From NCBI GenBank assembly GCA_963717155.1, contig OY970326.1:3968001-4032000 (forward strand): DNA of 64,000 nt, in the 5' to 3' direction. This stretch comes from G963717155 sp963717155. Lineage in GTDB: Bacteria > Actinomycetota > Thermoleophilia > Gaiellales > JALYLC01. This document shows, one piece after another, positions 34,711 to 43,014 of the stretch. The notes beneath the pieces were generated by a model. It had not been told where the DNA came from and made no database searches. It saw nothing but the letters and a program-made list of their open reading frames with translations. The translations under genes were made by a program, and so were the position numbers. Every line of letters starts with the position of its first letter. Within the stretch, counting starts at the first letter, position 1.

Positions 34711-34874
34711 GAGTGCCTCCTGGTCGATGACCTCTCGAACGTACTTCCGGCTCCCATGTGCTGTCGTCGTGCGAGGCGACGATCTTGGCCTCGTCGCCGA
34801 GGAGGATCTCGCCCGCGAAAAAGTCGTCTCCCAGCAGGAGGCGCCGCGAGGGGCGCATCAGTAGGCTGGTTCGG

Positions 34875-36035
34875 GTGAGGGGCTGGTTGGCACTCGTGCA
34901 GCGACCGCCGCGTCCGCCCACGGCCGACGCGGCTCTCGCCGGAGTGTTCGCCCTTGCGGGGCTGATCGAGGTCGGCATCACCTCGGACGGCCCGCTCGCA
35001 CTGATGCTGCCGGTCGTGCTCGTCACGGTGGCGCCCGTGGCGTGGCGCCGACAGGCTCCGTTCATCTCCCTGGTCGTCGCGCTTGCGACCGTCGCCGCTG
35101 CCAAGGCGGCGGGGTATCCGGGCAACGCGACCTACCTGCTGTTCGTGCTCGTCGTCGCGTTCTACTCGCTCGGTGCCTGGCGCGACCTGCGCGGCTCGGC
35201 GTGGCGTGCCGGTCTCGCGCTGGCAGCGGTTCTGGGGCTGGTCGACTCGGGCGGGTTCCACTGGGACGACTCGGTCTTCGTCCTGCTCGTCTACGGCGGC
35301 GCGTGGCTCGTCGGGCTGTTCGTCCGACGACCCCGCCAGCGGGCGCTCGAGCTCGAGCGTCGAACGGCCGACCTGGAGGTCGCCCGGGCCGAGACGGCCC
35401 GCGAGGCCGCCGAGCAGGAGCGCGCCAGGATCGCGCGCGAGATGCACGACGTCGTTGCGCATAGCGTGAGCGTCATGGTCATCCAGGCGGGTGCGGTGCG
35501 GCGTCGCCTCGAGCACGAGCAGAGCCGCGAACGCGAGGCGCTCGAGTCGGTGGAGCGCACGGGCCGCGAGGCACTCGTCGAGATGCGGCGCATGCTCGGT
35601 GTCCTACGCAGCGACGGCGAGCACGCGGAGCTCGGCCCGCAGCCCGGCGCGGCCGAGCTCGAGCTGCTGGCCCAGCAGGTGCGCTCGGCCGGACTGCCCG
35701 TGACGCTGACCGTCGACGGCGCATCGTCGCTCCCGGCGGGCCCCGGGCTGGCGGTCTATCGCGTCGTGCAGGAGGCGCTGACCAACGTCCTCAAGCACGC
35801 CGACGCACGCATGGCGACGGTGACGGTCCGCGTCGGGCCCCGGGCAGTCGAGCTCGAGGTGCTCGACGACGGGACGCGCCCGGCACGGGCGGACGAACAC
35901 GGCCATGGGCTGATCGGGATGCGCGAGCGAGTGGCCCTGTATGGCGGAACGCTCAGCACCGGCCCGGGAGAGCGCGGAGGATTCGTCGTGCGTGCGCGGC
36001 TGCCGCTGGACACGAACGGCGCCGTGAGCTCGTGA
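34875..36035 (+). CDS. Two-component sensor histidine kinase (NarL/HisKA_3 type)
   Basis: About 386 residues from the GTG at 34875. There are five or six N-terminal transmembrane helices (about 15-155), a coiled-coil linker, then the HisKA_3 phosphoacceptor in ERARIAREMHDVVAHSVSVM (His about residue 197). The ATPase motifs are YRVVQEALTNVLKHADA (N box) and GHGLIGMRERVALYGG (G box). There is no extracellular sensor domain, so the membrane part is likely the sensor, as in LiaS/DesK-type kinases. The stop overlaps the response regulator start (GTGA). Confidence 0.88.
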   Translation: MRGWLALVQRPPRPPTADAALAGVFALAGLIEVGITSDGPLALMLPVVLVTVAPVAWRRQAPFISLVVALATVAAAKAAGYPGNATYLLFVLVVAFYSLGAWRDLRGSAWRAGLALAAVLGLVDSGGFHWDDSVFVLLVYGGAWLVGLFVRRPRQRALELERRTADLEVARAETAREAAEQERARIAREMHDVVAHSVSVMVIQAGAVRRRLEHEQSREREALESVERTGREALVEMRRMLGVLRSDGEHAELGPQPGAAELELLAQQVRSAGLPVTLTVDGASSLPAGPGLAVYRVVQEALTNVLKHADARMATVTVRVGPRAVELEVLDDGTRPARADEHGHGLIGMRERVALYGGTLSTGPGERGGFVVRARLPLDTNGAVSS

Positions 36036-36700
36036 CGATCCGGATCGTGATCGCCGACGACCAGGTGATGGTCCGAGCTGGTTTCCGGCTGCTGCTCGAC
36101 ACCGAGCCGGGCATCGAGGTCGTCGGCGAGGCGAGCGACGGCGACGAGGCGCTGCGCACCGCCCGCCGCACCCGTCCGGACGTCGTGCTCATGGATGTGC
36201 GGATGCCCGTGCTCGACGGCATCGAGGCGACACGTCGACTCCTGGCGGACGTCGACGTGACGTGCCGCGTGCTCGTGCTGACCACGTTCGACCTTGACGA
36301 GTACGTGTTCGGTGCGCTTGCGGCGGGCGCTAGCGGCTTCCTTCTGAAGGATGCGCCGCCCGAGGAGCTGATCGCAGCGATTCGAGTCGTCGCGGCCGGG
36401 GACGCGCTGCTCGCGCCCACCGTGACACGACGCGTGATCGAGCGCTTCGCGACGCTCCCGTCCCGACCGCAAACCGAGCCTCCGGACCTTGCGCGGCTCA
36501 CGCCGCGCGAGCGCGAGGTCCTGCTCCACGTCGCACGTGGTCGCTCCAACGCCGAGATCGCCAGGCGCCTGGTCGTCAGCGAGACCACGGCCAAGACGCA
36601 CGTCGGCCACATCCTCACCAAGCTCGGCCTGCGGGATCGAGTCCACGCCGTCGTCTACGCCTACGAGGCCGGTGTCGTGGTCCCGGGCGAGACCGAGTAA
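36032..36700 (+). CDS. Response regulator, NarL/LuxR family
   Basis: 222 residues. The receiver domain (1-120) has the acidic pocket ADDQ, the phosphoacceptor aspartate in VVLMDVRMPVLDG and the lysine in FLLKDAPPEEL. The LuxR-type DNA-binding domain follows: LTPREREVLLHVARGRSNAE and TTAKTHVGHILTKLGLRDRV. It is coupled to the kinase by a 4-bp overlap. Its last 40 bp overlap the 3' end of the convergent LuxR gene. Confidence 0.92.
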   Translation: MTIRIVIADDQVMVRAGFRLLLDTEPGIEVVGEASDGDEALRTARRTRPDVVLMDVRMPVLDGIEATRRLLADVDVTCRVLVLTTFDLDEYVFGALAAGASGFLLKDAPPEELIAAIRVVAAGDALLAPTVTRRVIERFATLPSRPQTEPPDLARLTPREREVLLHVARGRSNAEIARRLVVSETTAKTHVGHILTKLGLRDRVHAVVYAYEAGVVVPGETE

Positions 36701-37827
36701 TCGGCACTGAAGAACCCGGAGGCGTCGACCTGCTGGCCGGCGCGGGCACGCGGCAGGTACTCCTGACGGAGGATCGTGGCGACGAGCTCGCGCCGACTGC
36801 GCACACCGGTCCGGGTGAACACCGACTTCAGATGGTCCTGCACCGTGTGCTCTGCGAGGTGCAGACGCGCCGCGACCTCGCGGGTGGAGAGGCCGCTGCA
36901 GACGAGGCCGGTCACCGCCCGCTCACGCGGGGTGAGACCGTAGGCCGCCATCAGCAGCGGCGCGATCTCGTTCGCGGGGGCGGGCTCGATGATCACGGCG
37001 GCGGTCTCGCGCGCTTGCAAGCCGAGCCAGGACGCGTGGATCACGACCCAGCGGCCGGCGCGCGTGCGCACCCGCAGGCGAGGAGGCGGGGTGCTCGGAT
37101 CGGTCGCGCCTCGCAGCTCGGCGACGACCGCGTACAGCTCGATCGGCAGGAGGCGATCGGCTGCCGGGTCGCGAAGCTCGTCGAGCCAGACGTCCGCCGG
37201 CCCGTTGCTGCCGACGAGGGTGCCGTCATCCGCGAGCAGGACGAGGCCGGGTGCGTCCGCGCGCTCCAGGACCGCGTCCCGCACGAGCAGGCCGAGCCGG
37301 ATCCCCTCCGCCAGGTACGGCGCGATCTGTCCCACGAACCGGGCCTCTTCCGCCGAGAAGCCGTCAGGCCCCTCACGGTGGAGGCACATGTAGCCCCAGC
37401 AGGCTCTGCCGGTGCGCAGCGCGACGCGCAGCTCGTCGGACAGTCCGAGCGGCCTGAAGATGTCGCGGTAGCGCGCGCTCCGCTCGAGATCTCCGGCGGT
37501 CGCCTGGATGAGCGTGCGCACGCCATCGCGTGAACGCGCGAGGTCGGTCCACTTGTTGGCGTCGTCGGCGAGGAACTCGTTCTGCACGAAGTACGGACCG
37601 ATCTCCTCCGGCAGACCCTCGCGGTGGGCCTGCGTGAACAGGAGCGTTGCCGGGTCAACCGTCGCCCACCAGAGCGCATCGATCGGGACGGCGCGCCGCA
37701 GCCTCGGAAGGACCGCGTTGCGCAGCGCATCGGGATCGAGACCCGAGCGGCACGCGTCCGCGATCGCTGCCGTGAGGTTGCGAAGCGCTGGGCCTTCGAT
37801 CACATGCGCCTTCCTCGTGGTGGACAC
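36661..37827 (-). CDS. LuxR family regulator with N-terminal GAF-like domain
   Basis: 388 residues from the GTG at 37827. The N-terminal half (about 20-190) is a GAF-type sensory domain (DALWWATVDPATLLFTQAHR, ACWGYMCLHREGPDGFSAEE). A middle PAS-like section (about 190-300) follows. The C-terminal LuxR HTH is YGLTPRERAVTGLVCSGLST and LAEHTVQDHLKSVFTRTGVR. No receiver domain is present. Signal unknown. Confidence 0.87.
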   Translation of the reverse strand: MSTTRKAHVIEGPALRNLTAAIADACRSGLDPDALRNAVLPRLRRAVPIDALWWATVDPATLLFTQAHREGLPEEIGPYFVQNEFLADDANKWTDLARSRDGVRTLIQATAGDLERSARYRDIFRPLGLSDELRVALRTGRACWGYMCLHREGPDGFSAEEARFVGQIAPYLAEGIRLGLLVRDAVLERADAPGLVLLADDGTLVGSNGPADVWLDELRDPAADRLLPIELYAVVAELRGATDPSTPPPRLRVRTRAGRWVVIHASWLGLQARETAAVIIEPAPANEIAPLLMAAYGLTPRERAVTGLVCSGLSTREVAARLHLAEHTVQDHLKSVFTRTGVRSRRELVATILRQEYLPRARAGQQVDASGFFSADYSVSPGTTTPAS

Positions 37828-37831
37828 GAGT

Positions 37832-38122
37832 CTAGACCCGCTTGACCACCTCGTACCGGCCACGCTCCACGAGCTCGACTCCGGTCGCGGCAACGGTGCT
37901 CGCGCGGCTCTGCTCCGCGTTGCGGTCGCTTGCGAGCGCGGCCTCCTCGGAGTCCCAGAGCGTGAGCGTGAGTCCGGAGCCGCCCTCGCGATCGATCAGG
38001 AACACGCAGCCCGCGCTGCCGGGCAGCCCCGCGACGAACGGCGCCACGTGCGCGCCGACGTGCTCGGCCCAGGTCTCGAGAGCCTCGGGCGAACCGGACC
38101 AGGACGACGTTCGTGCGTACAT
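37832..38122 (-). CDS. Antibiotic-biosynthesis-monooxygenase-like small protein
   Basis: 96 residues from the ATG at 38122. The pattern is MYARTSSWSGSPEALETWAE, then GSAGCVFLIDREGGSGLTLT and LWDSEEAALASDRNAEQSRA. The last string (LWxSEEA...S) is the typical second half of ABM-domain proteins, which include monooxygenases and stress proteins. It lies just upstream of the LuxR/GAF gene on the same strand (5 bp). Confidence 0.7.
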   Translation of the reverse strand: MYARTSSWSGSPEALETWAEHVGAHVAPFVAGLPGSAGCVFLIDREGGSGLTLTLWDSEEAALASDRNAEQSRASTVAATGVELVERGRYEVVKRV

Positions 38123-38227
38123 GGAAACCACGCTCCGTTCGGTGGCGAGCAGCCCATCTGCCCGTCGCCTCAAGGGTCGCCTGTACGCGACACGTCGCCC
38201 ATCCCAGAAAGCTGGGAACTACGGATG

Positions 38228-38620
38228 TCAGGCGGGAGAGCGCGGGAACGCCTCGAGCGGGGAGCGGTCGCCCACGAGCCAGACGTGGCCGAACGGGTCG
38301 CGAAACCCTCCCTGTCGATGGAGCCCCCAGGGCGTGTCGTGATCCCGGACGGCATCGGCAGACCCGTCAGCACCGGCCTCGACGGCCCGCCGCACGAAGG
38401 CGTCGGGGTCGTCGACGAAGACCTCGACCCGCACCGTCGTCCCGCTCGCGTCCGGGCTGACGAACCCGCCGGTCGGCTCGTGCAGGAAGAACGGAGCCCC
38501 ATCGATCTGGAGACCGACGACGGAGCCGAGGTTCCACAGCTCGCTTGCACCGAGGGCACGCGCGTACCACCGGGCCGCCTCGGTGGCGTCCTCGACTGCG
38601 AGCATGAGGGAGATCTGCAT
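38228..38620 (-). CDS. VOC family protein (PhnB-like)
   Basis: 130 residues from the ATG at 38620. It has MQISLMLAVEDATEAARWYA, then GAPFFLHEPTGGFVSPDASG and the tail GFRDPFGHVWLVGDRSPLEA. The last part matches the PhnB/VOC subgroup that carries GDR near the C-terminus. It is divergent from the AraC gene at 38678 with a 57-bp spacer. Probably a small-molecule-binding or isomerase protein; substrate unknown. Confidence 0.82.
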   Translation of the reverse strand: MQISLMLAVEDATEAARWYARALGASELWNLGSVVGLQIDGAPFFLHEPTGGFVSPDASGTTVRVEVFVDDPDAFVRRAVEAGADGSADAVRDHDTPWGLHRQGGFRDPFGHVWLVGDRSPLEAFPRSPA

Positions 38621-38677
38621 GGGTTCGGCGGTTGCTCGAGGTGCTCGGTTCCGGTCAGGGCTCGTCGAACCGGAAAA

Positions 38678-39049
38678 CTGATCCGACGCCACGCGAGTCG
38701 GCTGCGACGGGTTCGTGACCGGATCGACCGGGAGTATGCGCAACCGCTCGATGTCGAGGCGCTCGCGCGCGGCGCGCACCTGTCAGCCGGGCATCTCAGC
38801 CGCCAGTTCCGGCTCGCCTTCGGTGAGTCGCCGTACAGCTACCTGATGACGCGGCGAATCGAGCGGGCCATGGCGCTACTTCGTCGCGGCGACCTCAGCG
38901 TCACCGAGGTCTGTTTCGCGGTCGGCTGCTCGTCTCTGGGCACGTTCAGCACTCGCTTCAGCGAGCTGGTCGGCGTACCGCCCAGCACCTACCGGCGCCG
39001 GGCGGCCGGCGCGACGCGGGGATCCCACCGTGCGTGGCGAAACAAATGA
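38678..39049 (+). CDS. AraC family regulator (HTH only), start codon uncertain
   Basis: An open frame with both AraC helix-turn-helix motifs: ALARGAHLSAGHLSRQFRLA and VCFAVGCSSLGTFSTRFSEL. Alignment with the AraC protein at 32464 puts the N-terminus near 38660-38680. There is no ATG, GTG or TTG in frame there; the nearest candidate is a CTG at 38678 (LIRRHASRLRRVRDRID). Either a rare CTG start or a missing base upstream must be assumed. It is divergent from one VOC gene and followed by another, frameshifted VOC gene. Confidence 0.72.
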   Translation: MIRRHASRLRRVRDRIDREYAQPLDVEALARGAHLSAGHLSRQFRLAFGESPYSYLMTRRIERAMALLRRGDLSVTEVCFAVGCSSLGTFSTRFSELVGVPPSTYRRRAAGATRGSHRAWRNK

Positions 39050-39107
39050 CCAAACCGATCAGGATTCGAGAAGCGCGGGCACCGAGCGCGCAACTAGCGT
39101 GACCGTC

Positions 39108-39522
39108 ATGGACATCACCATTCACGCGAGCTTCCTCCCGCACGACAACGCGGACGCGTCCGTCGCCTTCTATCGCGACACTCTTGGCTTCGAGGTCCGA
39201 AACGATGTCGAATACGGCGGGATGCACTGGATCACGGTCGGTACGCGGGCCAGCCTGGCACCTCCATCGTCCTGTACCCGCCGGCTGCCACTCCCGGCAT
39301 CACCGACGACGAGCGCCGCACCATCGCCGAGATGATGGCGAAAGGGACGTACGCCAGCATCAACTTCGCCACCACCGACCTCGACGGCACGTTCGAGCGG
39401 CTGCAGGCGGGCGACGCCGAGGTCGTTCAGGAGCCGACCGAGCAGCCGTACGGGATCCGCGACTGCTCCTTCCGCGATCCGGCGGGTACTTGATCCGCAT
39501 CCAGGAACTACGCAATGGCTGA
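39108..39522 (+). pseudogene. VOC family protein, two frameshifts
   Basis: The ATG at 39108 opens MDITIHASFLPHDNADASVA and runs to about 39246 (WITVGT). The second frame then carries GQPGTSIVLYPPAATPGITD through EVVQEPTEQPYGIRDCSFRD to about 39486. The last frame gives YLIRIQELRNG with stop at 39522. Together they form a VOC protein of about 137 residues, closely matching the one at 32010-32423 (shared EPTEQPYGI). Two single-base indels are required. Confidence 0.75.
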
Positions 39523-39701
39523 GGAAGCCCGTGCACGGACGATCAATACGCCGGTAATCCATTTCGACGCGCAACTACGCACGATCGGCCGCCGGACCAT
39601 ATTGCGGTTGCCCGACGATGCAAGCGCCAAGCTGCCATCCCGTGGCCAGGTAGCAGTCAAGGGAGTAATGAACCAAGCACGGTTTCAAACAGTTCTGGAA
39701 C

Positions 39702-39774
39702 TACCCCCAACGGGATTCGAACCCGTGTTACCGGCGTGAAAGGCCGGAGTCCTAGGCCTCTAGACGATGGGGGC
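39702..39774 (-). tRNA. tRNA-Glu (anticodon TTC)
   Basis: A 73-nt cloverleaf on the minus strand. Acceptor GCCCCCA pairs with TGGGGGT, the anticodon stem-loop is CCGGC-CTTTCAC-GCCGG with anticodon TTC, and the T loop is TTCGAAT; discriminator A. The CCA tail is not encoded. Confidence 0.95.
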
Positions 39775-39918
39775 CGGTGCCGGGAAGCAGCGTTCGCGGC
39801 ACCCCCATTCAAGCAGGCCCGCCGCGTCGGCCGACCGGCCGCGCCTGTGGATAACGTCTCCGGGACGCCGATCGTTCCGGAGCCTGGGCCGTCCGATCCG
39901 CTCGCTACGGTGGCCGCG

Positions 39919-40251
39919 ATGAGTCAGATTCGGCGACCTCCCACCGAACCTGGCGGCGGCCTCGGCCTGTGCCGGACATGTCGCTCCGAGCTCGGCTATC
40001 CGAGGCGCTGTCGCAGGCTCGGAAATGATCTGTGGGAGCTCGAGCTGCGCTGCCCCGAGTGCGATGCGGTCTGGCGCGCGCAGGGAAGCACGCGCGAGAT
40101 CGAGGGCTTCGATCGGACGCTCGCCGCGGGCCGCGCCGTGATCGAGCGCCATCTCCGTGAGATCGACCGCCTCGAGCGCGAGGCCGAGATCGATCGCTTC
40201 TCACGCGCCCTCGCGGCCGACGCCATCCTTCCCGAAGACTTCACGTCCTAA
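39919..40251 (+). CDS. Small zinc-ribbon protein, hypothetical
   Basis: 110 residues. An N-terminal zinc ribbon uses LCRTCRSELG and LRCPECDAVW (two CxxC pairs about 27 residues apart), followed by a long charged helix (EIEGFDRTLAAGRAVIERHL and on). It looks like a small regulatory or RNA-binding protein. The family is not named in my knowledge. Confidence 0.6.
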   Translation: MSQIRRPPTEPGGGLGLCRTCRSELGYPRRCRRLGNDLWELELRCPECDAVWRAQGSTREIEGFDRTLAAGRAVIERHLREIDRLEREAEIDRFSRALAADAILPEDFTS

Positions 40252-40388
40252 CCTCCTAGTCGCCGCTGATAGGCTCGGATCGCCGGCCCCGCGAGGGCGC
40301 CGGCGGGAAGACGAACCTGCGGTAGCGGCGCATCATCTGCGCGCCTGAGGGCAGGGCTCGTGCAAGTCCGTCTAGGGAGGTACGGCCG

Positions 40389-40592
40389 GTGGCCACCGGA
40401 GTCGTGAAGTGGTTCAGCGATGCGAAGGGATATGGCTTCATCGCACCTGACGAGGGAGGCAACGACCTCTTCGTCCACCACTCGAACATCAGCACGAGCG
40501 GGTTCCGCACGCTGCCCGAGGGGGCACGCGTGCAGTTCGAGGCGCAGGAGGGTCGCAAGGGGCCCGAGGCCGTGGGCGTCGTGCCCCTCTGA
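40389..40592 (+). CDS. Cold-shock protein (CspA family)
   Basis: 67 residues from a GTG start with AGGGAGG 9-10 bases upstream. It has the RNP motifs KGYGFI and DLFVHH in a typical CSD fold (TGVVKWFSDAKGYGFIAPDE). Nucleic-acid chaperone. About 135 bp of leader precede it without a gene. A strong intrinsic terminator follows at 40619. Confidence 0.95.
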   Translation: MATGVVKWFSDAKGYGFIAPDEGGNDLFVHHSNISTSGFRTLPEGARVQFEAQEGRKGPEAVGVVPL

Positions 40593-40618
40593 GGGACACG
40601 CCCACCGCGGAAGATCGG

Positions 40619-40652
40619 AGTCGGGCCCCTAACCGGGGCCCGACTCTCTTTT
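40619..40652. terminator. Intrinsic terminator between csp and ABC permease genes
   Basis: A perfect 11-bp stem AGTCGGGCCCC (40619-40629) / GGGGCCCGACT (40635-40645) with a five-base loop, followed by CTCTTTT on the plus strand. The TAG of the convergent permease gene lies inside the stem-loop, so the element probably ends transcription from both sides. Confidence 0.85.
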
Positions 40653-41426
40653 CCTCCAGTGCGGGCGGGTCGCGCGTCGGCGCCAGGGCGTCAGCGCGTA
40701 CTCGGCAGCCGCGACGAGGCCGAAGGCGATCAGTCCCAGCACGGCGAGCACGAGCACCGCTGCGAGGACGCGGTCGGTCTGCAACCGCCCGTTCGCCTCG
40801 AGGAGGTAGATGCCGAGCCCGTTGCTCGCACCGACCCACTCACCGAACACGGCACCGATCACCGCATACGTCGCGCCGAGCCGCAGCGCCGCCAGCACGA
40901 GTGGAAGCGACGAGGGGAGCCGAGCCACGCGCAGGATCTGCATGCGCGACGCGCCGAGGGATCGAAGCAGTCGCTCGAGACCCGGCTCGAGCTGCGTGAG
41001 ACCCGCGTGCGCGTTCACGAACACCGGGAAGAAGACGAGCAGCGAGACCACGATCACCTTCGGCGCGAGGCCATAGCCGAGCCAGATAGCGAGCGGTGTC
41101 GCGAGCGCGATCGGAGGGATCGCCTGTGTCGTGACGAGCACCGGGTACAGGCCGCGGCGCACCGTGGCCCACTCGGCCGTCGCGATCGCGAGCAGCAGCC
41201 CGAGCAGGGTGCCGCAGACGAAGCCGACGAACGCCTCCTCGGCCGTGACGAGCGCCGCATGCGCGAGCGTCCCCGCATCCGTATGCAGCGCGCGGAGAAC
41301 GGCCCCGGGAGTGGGCAGCACGAGCGGGCCGGGATGGTCGAGGCGGAGCACCGCCTCCCAGACCACGATCACGAGGCCCAGCGCGACGAGCAGCGGCAGC
41401 GCGCGTTCCACGACGCGACGGATCAT
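40629..41426 (-). CDS. ABC transporter permease (SsuC/TauC/ThiX type)
   Basis: 265 residues from the ATG at 41426, which overlaps the ATPase gene stop (ATGA). Six transmembrane helices with the BPD permease EAA loop LEPGLERLLRSLGASRMQIL. Related permeases import sulfonates, taurine, nitrate or the thiamine precursor HMP. No substrate-binding protein gene is next to it, so the substrate is open. The stop codon sits inside the terminator stem. Confidence 0.85.
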   Translation of the reverse strand: MIRRVVERALPLLVALGLVIVVWEAVLRLDHPGPLVLPTPGAVLRALHTDAGTLAHAALVTAEEAFVGFVCGTLLGLLLAIATAEWATVRRGLYPVLVTTQAIPPIALATPLAIWLGYGLAPKVIVVSLLVFFPVFVNAHAGLTQLEPGLERLLRSLGASRMQILRVARLPSSLPLVLAALRLGATYAVIGAVFGEWVGASNGLGIYLLEANGRLQTDRVLAAVLVLAVLGLIAFGLVAAAEYALTPWRRRATRPHWRKRESGPG

Positions 41427-42202
41427 GCGCCGCCCGCACCTGCGCGGTGCACCTCGGCTCGCACGGCGCGGAAGACCGCTCGGCGCAGCTCGAGGAACGA
41501 CTCGGACAGCATCGACTCCTCGTCCCGCGGGCGCGCCAGCGGCACGCGATGCTCGGCGACGATCCGTGACGGACGCTGCGACAGGACCACGACGCGGTCC
41601 GCGAGGCGCACCGCCTCGTCGACGTCGTGCGTGACGAGGAGCGCGGCGCCGCCGCGTTCCTCGAGGGCCCCCTCGAGCCATTCCTGGGCGTCGAGCCGAG
41701 CCTGTGCGTCGAGCGCAGCGAGCGGCTCGTCGAGGGCGAGCACGGGCCGATCGGCCATCAGCGTGCGCACGAGCGCGACCCGCTGGCGCATGCCGCCCGA
41801 CAGGGCATGCGGGTAGTGATCGACGAACCGCTCGAGTCCGTGGCGTGCGAGCAGCCCCAGCGCGTCGGCCCGTGCCGCGCGCGAGCGCCCCGCGAGCTCG
41901 GGAGCCAGCAGCACGTTGCCGAGGACGGAGCGCCACTCGAGCAGGAGGTCGCGCTGCAGCATGAGCGCGACCGGGCCCGGCCGGGCGGTGACGTCGTGCC
42001 CTCCGGCGAGCACGCGGCCGGCATCGGGCGTCAGAACGCCGGCGGCGACCGCGAGCAGCGTCGACTTGCCGCAGCCCGACGGACCGACGAGCGCCACGAC
42101 CTCACCGGACGCTACCGACAGGTCGATCCCCGCGAGAACCTGGCCCGTGCCCGGGTAGGCGTGCTCGATGCCCGCGAGCGCGAGCGCGGCGTCGGTCTCC
42201 AC
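41423..42202 (-). CDS. ABC transporter ATPase (SsuB/TauB type)
   Basis: 259 residues with Walker A GPSGCGKSTLLAVAAG, the Q loop (LMLQRDLLLEWRSVLGNVLL), signature LSGGMRQRVALVRTLM, Walker B LALDEPLAALDA and the switch histidine LLVTHDVDEAVRLAD. It energises the permease encoded next to it. The LLEWRSVLGNV motif is typical of the nitrate/sulfonate/HMP importer subgroup. Confidence 0.9.
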   Translation of the reverse strand: METDAALALAGIEHAYPGTGQVLAGIDLSVASGEVVALVGPSGCGKSTLLAVAAGVLTPDAGRVLAGGHDVTARPGPVALMLQRDLLLEWRSVLGNVLLAPELAGRSRAARADALGLLARHGLERFVDHYPHALSGGMRQRVALVRTLMADRPVLALDEPLAALDAQARLDAQEWLEGALEERGGAALLVTHDVDEAVRLADRVVVLSQRPSRIVAEHRVPLARPRDEESMLSESFLELRRAVFRAVRAEVHRAGAGGA

Positions 42203-42232
42203 CGCGACAGCCTAGGTAACGTGCCAGGCGAG

Positions 42233-42496
42233 ATGCCGAGCGAGCCTGGTCCGATCGCCCGACGCTGGGAGGCCCTGTCGGCTCCGGTGCGGTTCCTGAT
42301 CGTGTTCGTGGTCAGCTCGCCGATCCTCTGGCTCATCCACGTCACCTGGCTGAACCAGCCCGAGGACCGTGGCGTGTTCTACGGCCTTTTCTGGGGCGCC
42401 GTCGCCGGGCTGATCATGCTGCTCGCCACGCGCAGCGAGAAGATGAAGCGCGAGGGCTGGAGAGCCGACGAGCACGACGACGGGACGCACACCTGA
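42233..42496 (+). CDS. Small two-helix membrane protein
   Basis: 87 residues from the ATG at 42233 (a GTG at 42221 is an alternative). It has two transmembrane segments (VRFLIVFVVSSPILWLIHV and FYGLFWGAVAGLIMLLA) and a charged tail. Unrecognised family. The NUDIX gene begins at or just after its stop. Confidence 0.5.
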   Translation: MPSEPGPIARRWEALSAPVRFLIVFVVSSPILWLIHVTWLNQPEDRGVFYGLFWGAVAGLIMLLATRSEKMKREGWRADEHDDGTHT

Positions 42497-42528
42497 GCGT
42501 CCCCGATCGTCCCGACGAGCTGTTCGTC

Positions 42529-43014
42529 GTGGTCGACGAGCGCGGCGAGCCGGTCGGCACGGCGACGCGCGCTGCTTGCCACTCGGACCCCTCGCTCGTC
42601 CACCTGTCGGTCCACGTGGTCGTGCTCGCGCACGGCGGCGTGCTCTGGCAGCTGCGGGGTGCACACAAGGACTCGGCCCCGAGCGCGTGGGACCACGCGT
42701 GCTCGGGCCACGTGTCGGCGGGTGAGAGCGTGCGGGAAGCCGCCATCCGCGAGCTCGCCGAGGAGGTGGGGATCGAGGTCGCAGACGACGACCTCGAGGA
42801 GCTCACGCGGGCGCGCTGCGCGCTCGACGGCGAGACCGAGCTGACCACCGTGTTCCGCGTGCGACACGCCGGCCCCTACCGTCTCGCCCCGCCCGAGCTG
42901 GCAGGGCTCGTCGTGCTGCCCGTCGGCGAGCGTCCCGCGCCGCTGTCGCCCTCGTGCGCGCTCCTCACCCGCGTGCTCGACGCCGAGCACCCGGGCTGGG
43001 ACTCCGATCCCTGA
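42529..43014 (+). CDS. NUDIX hydrolase, isopentenyl-diphosphate-isomerase-like subgroup
   Basis: 161 residues from the GTG at 42529. The NUDIX box is GHVSAGESVREAAIRELAEEVGIEV in three parts (GHVSAGESV, REAAIREL, AEEVGIEV), with WDHACSGHVSAG just before it. The homologous N-terminus (PDELFVVVDERGEPVG) starts before the GTG. The frame is open back to a CTG at 42493, overlapping the previous gene stop, so the true start may lie there. Probable (di)nucleotide or diphosphate hydrolase. Confidence 0.82.
   Translation: MVDERGEPVGTATRAACHSDPSLVHLSVHVVVLAHGGVLWQLRGAHKDSAPSAWDHACSGHVSAGESVREAAIRELAEEVGIEVADDDLEELTRARCALDGETELTTVFRVRHAGPYRLAPPELAGLVVLPVGERPAPLSPSCALLTRVLDAEHPGWDSDP

Noticed and set aside
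34875..36700. Hybrid kinase-regulator fusion
   Set aside because: The kinase has its own TGA; the response regulator starts in a different frame with a 4-bp overlap.
37508..38677. Long plus-strand frame leading into the AraC gene
   Set aside because: It runs antisense through the LuxR, ABM-like and VOC genes and has no domain; only the part from about 38678 shows protein homology.
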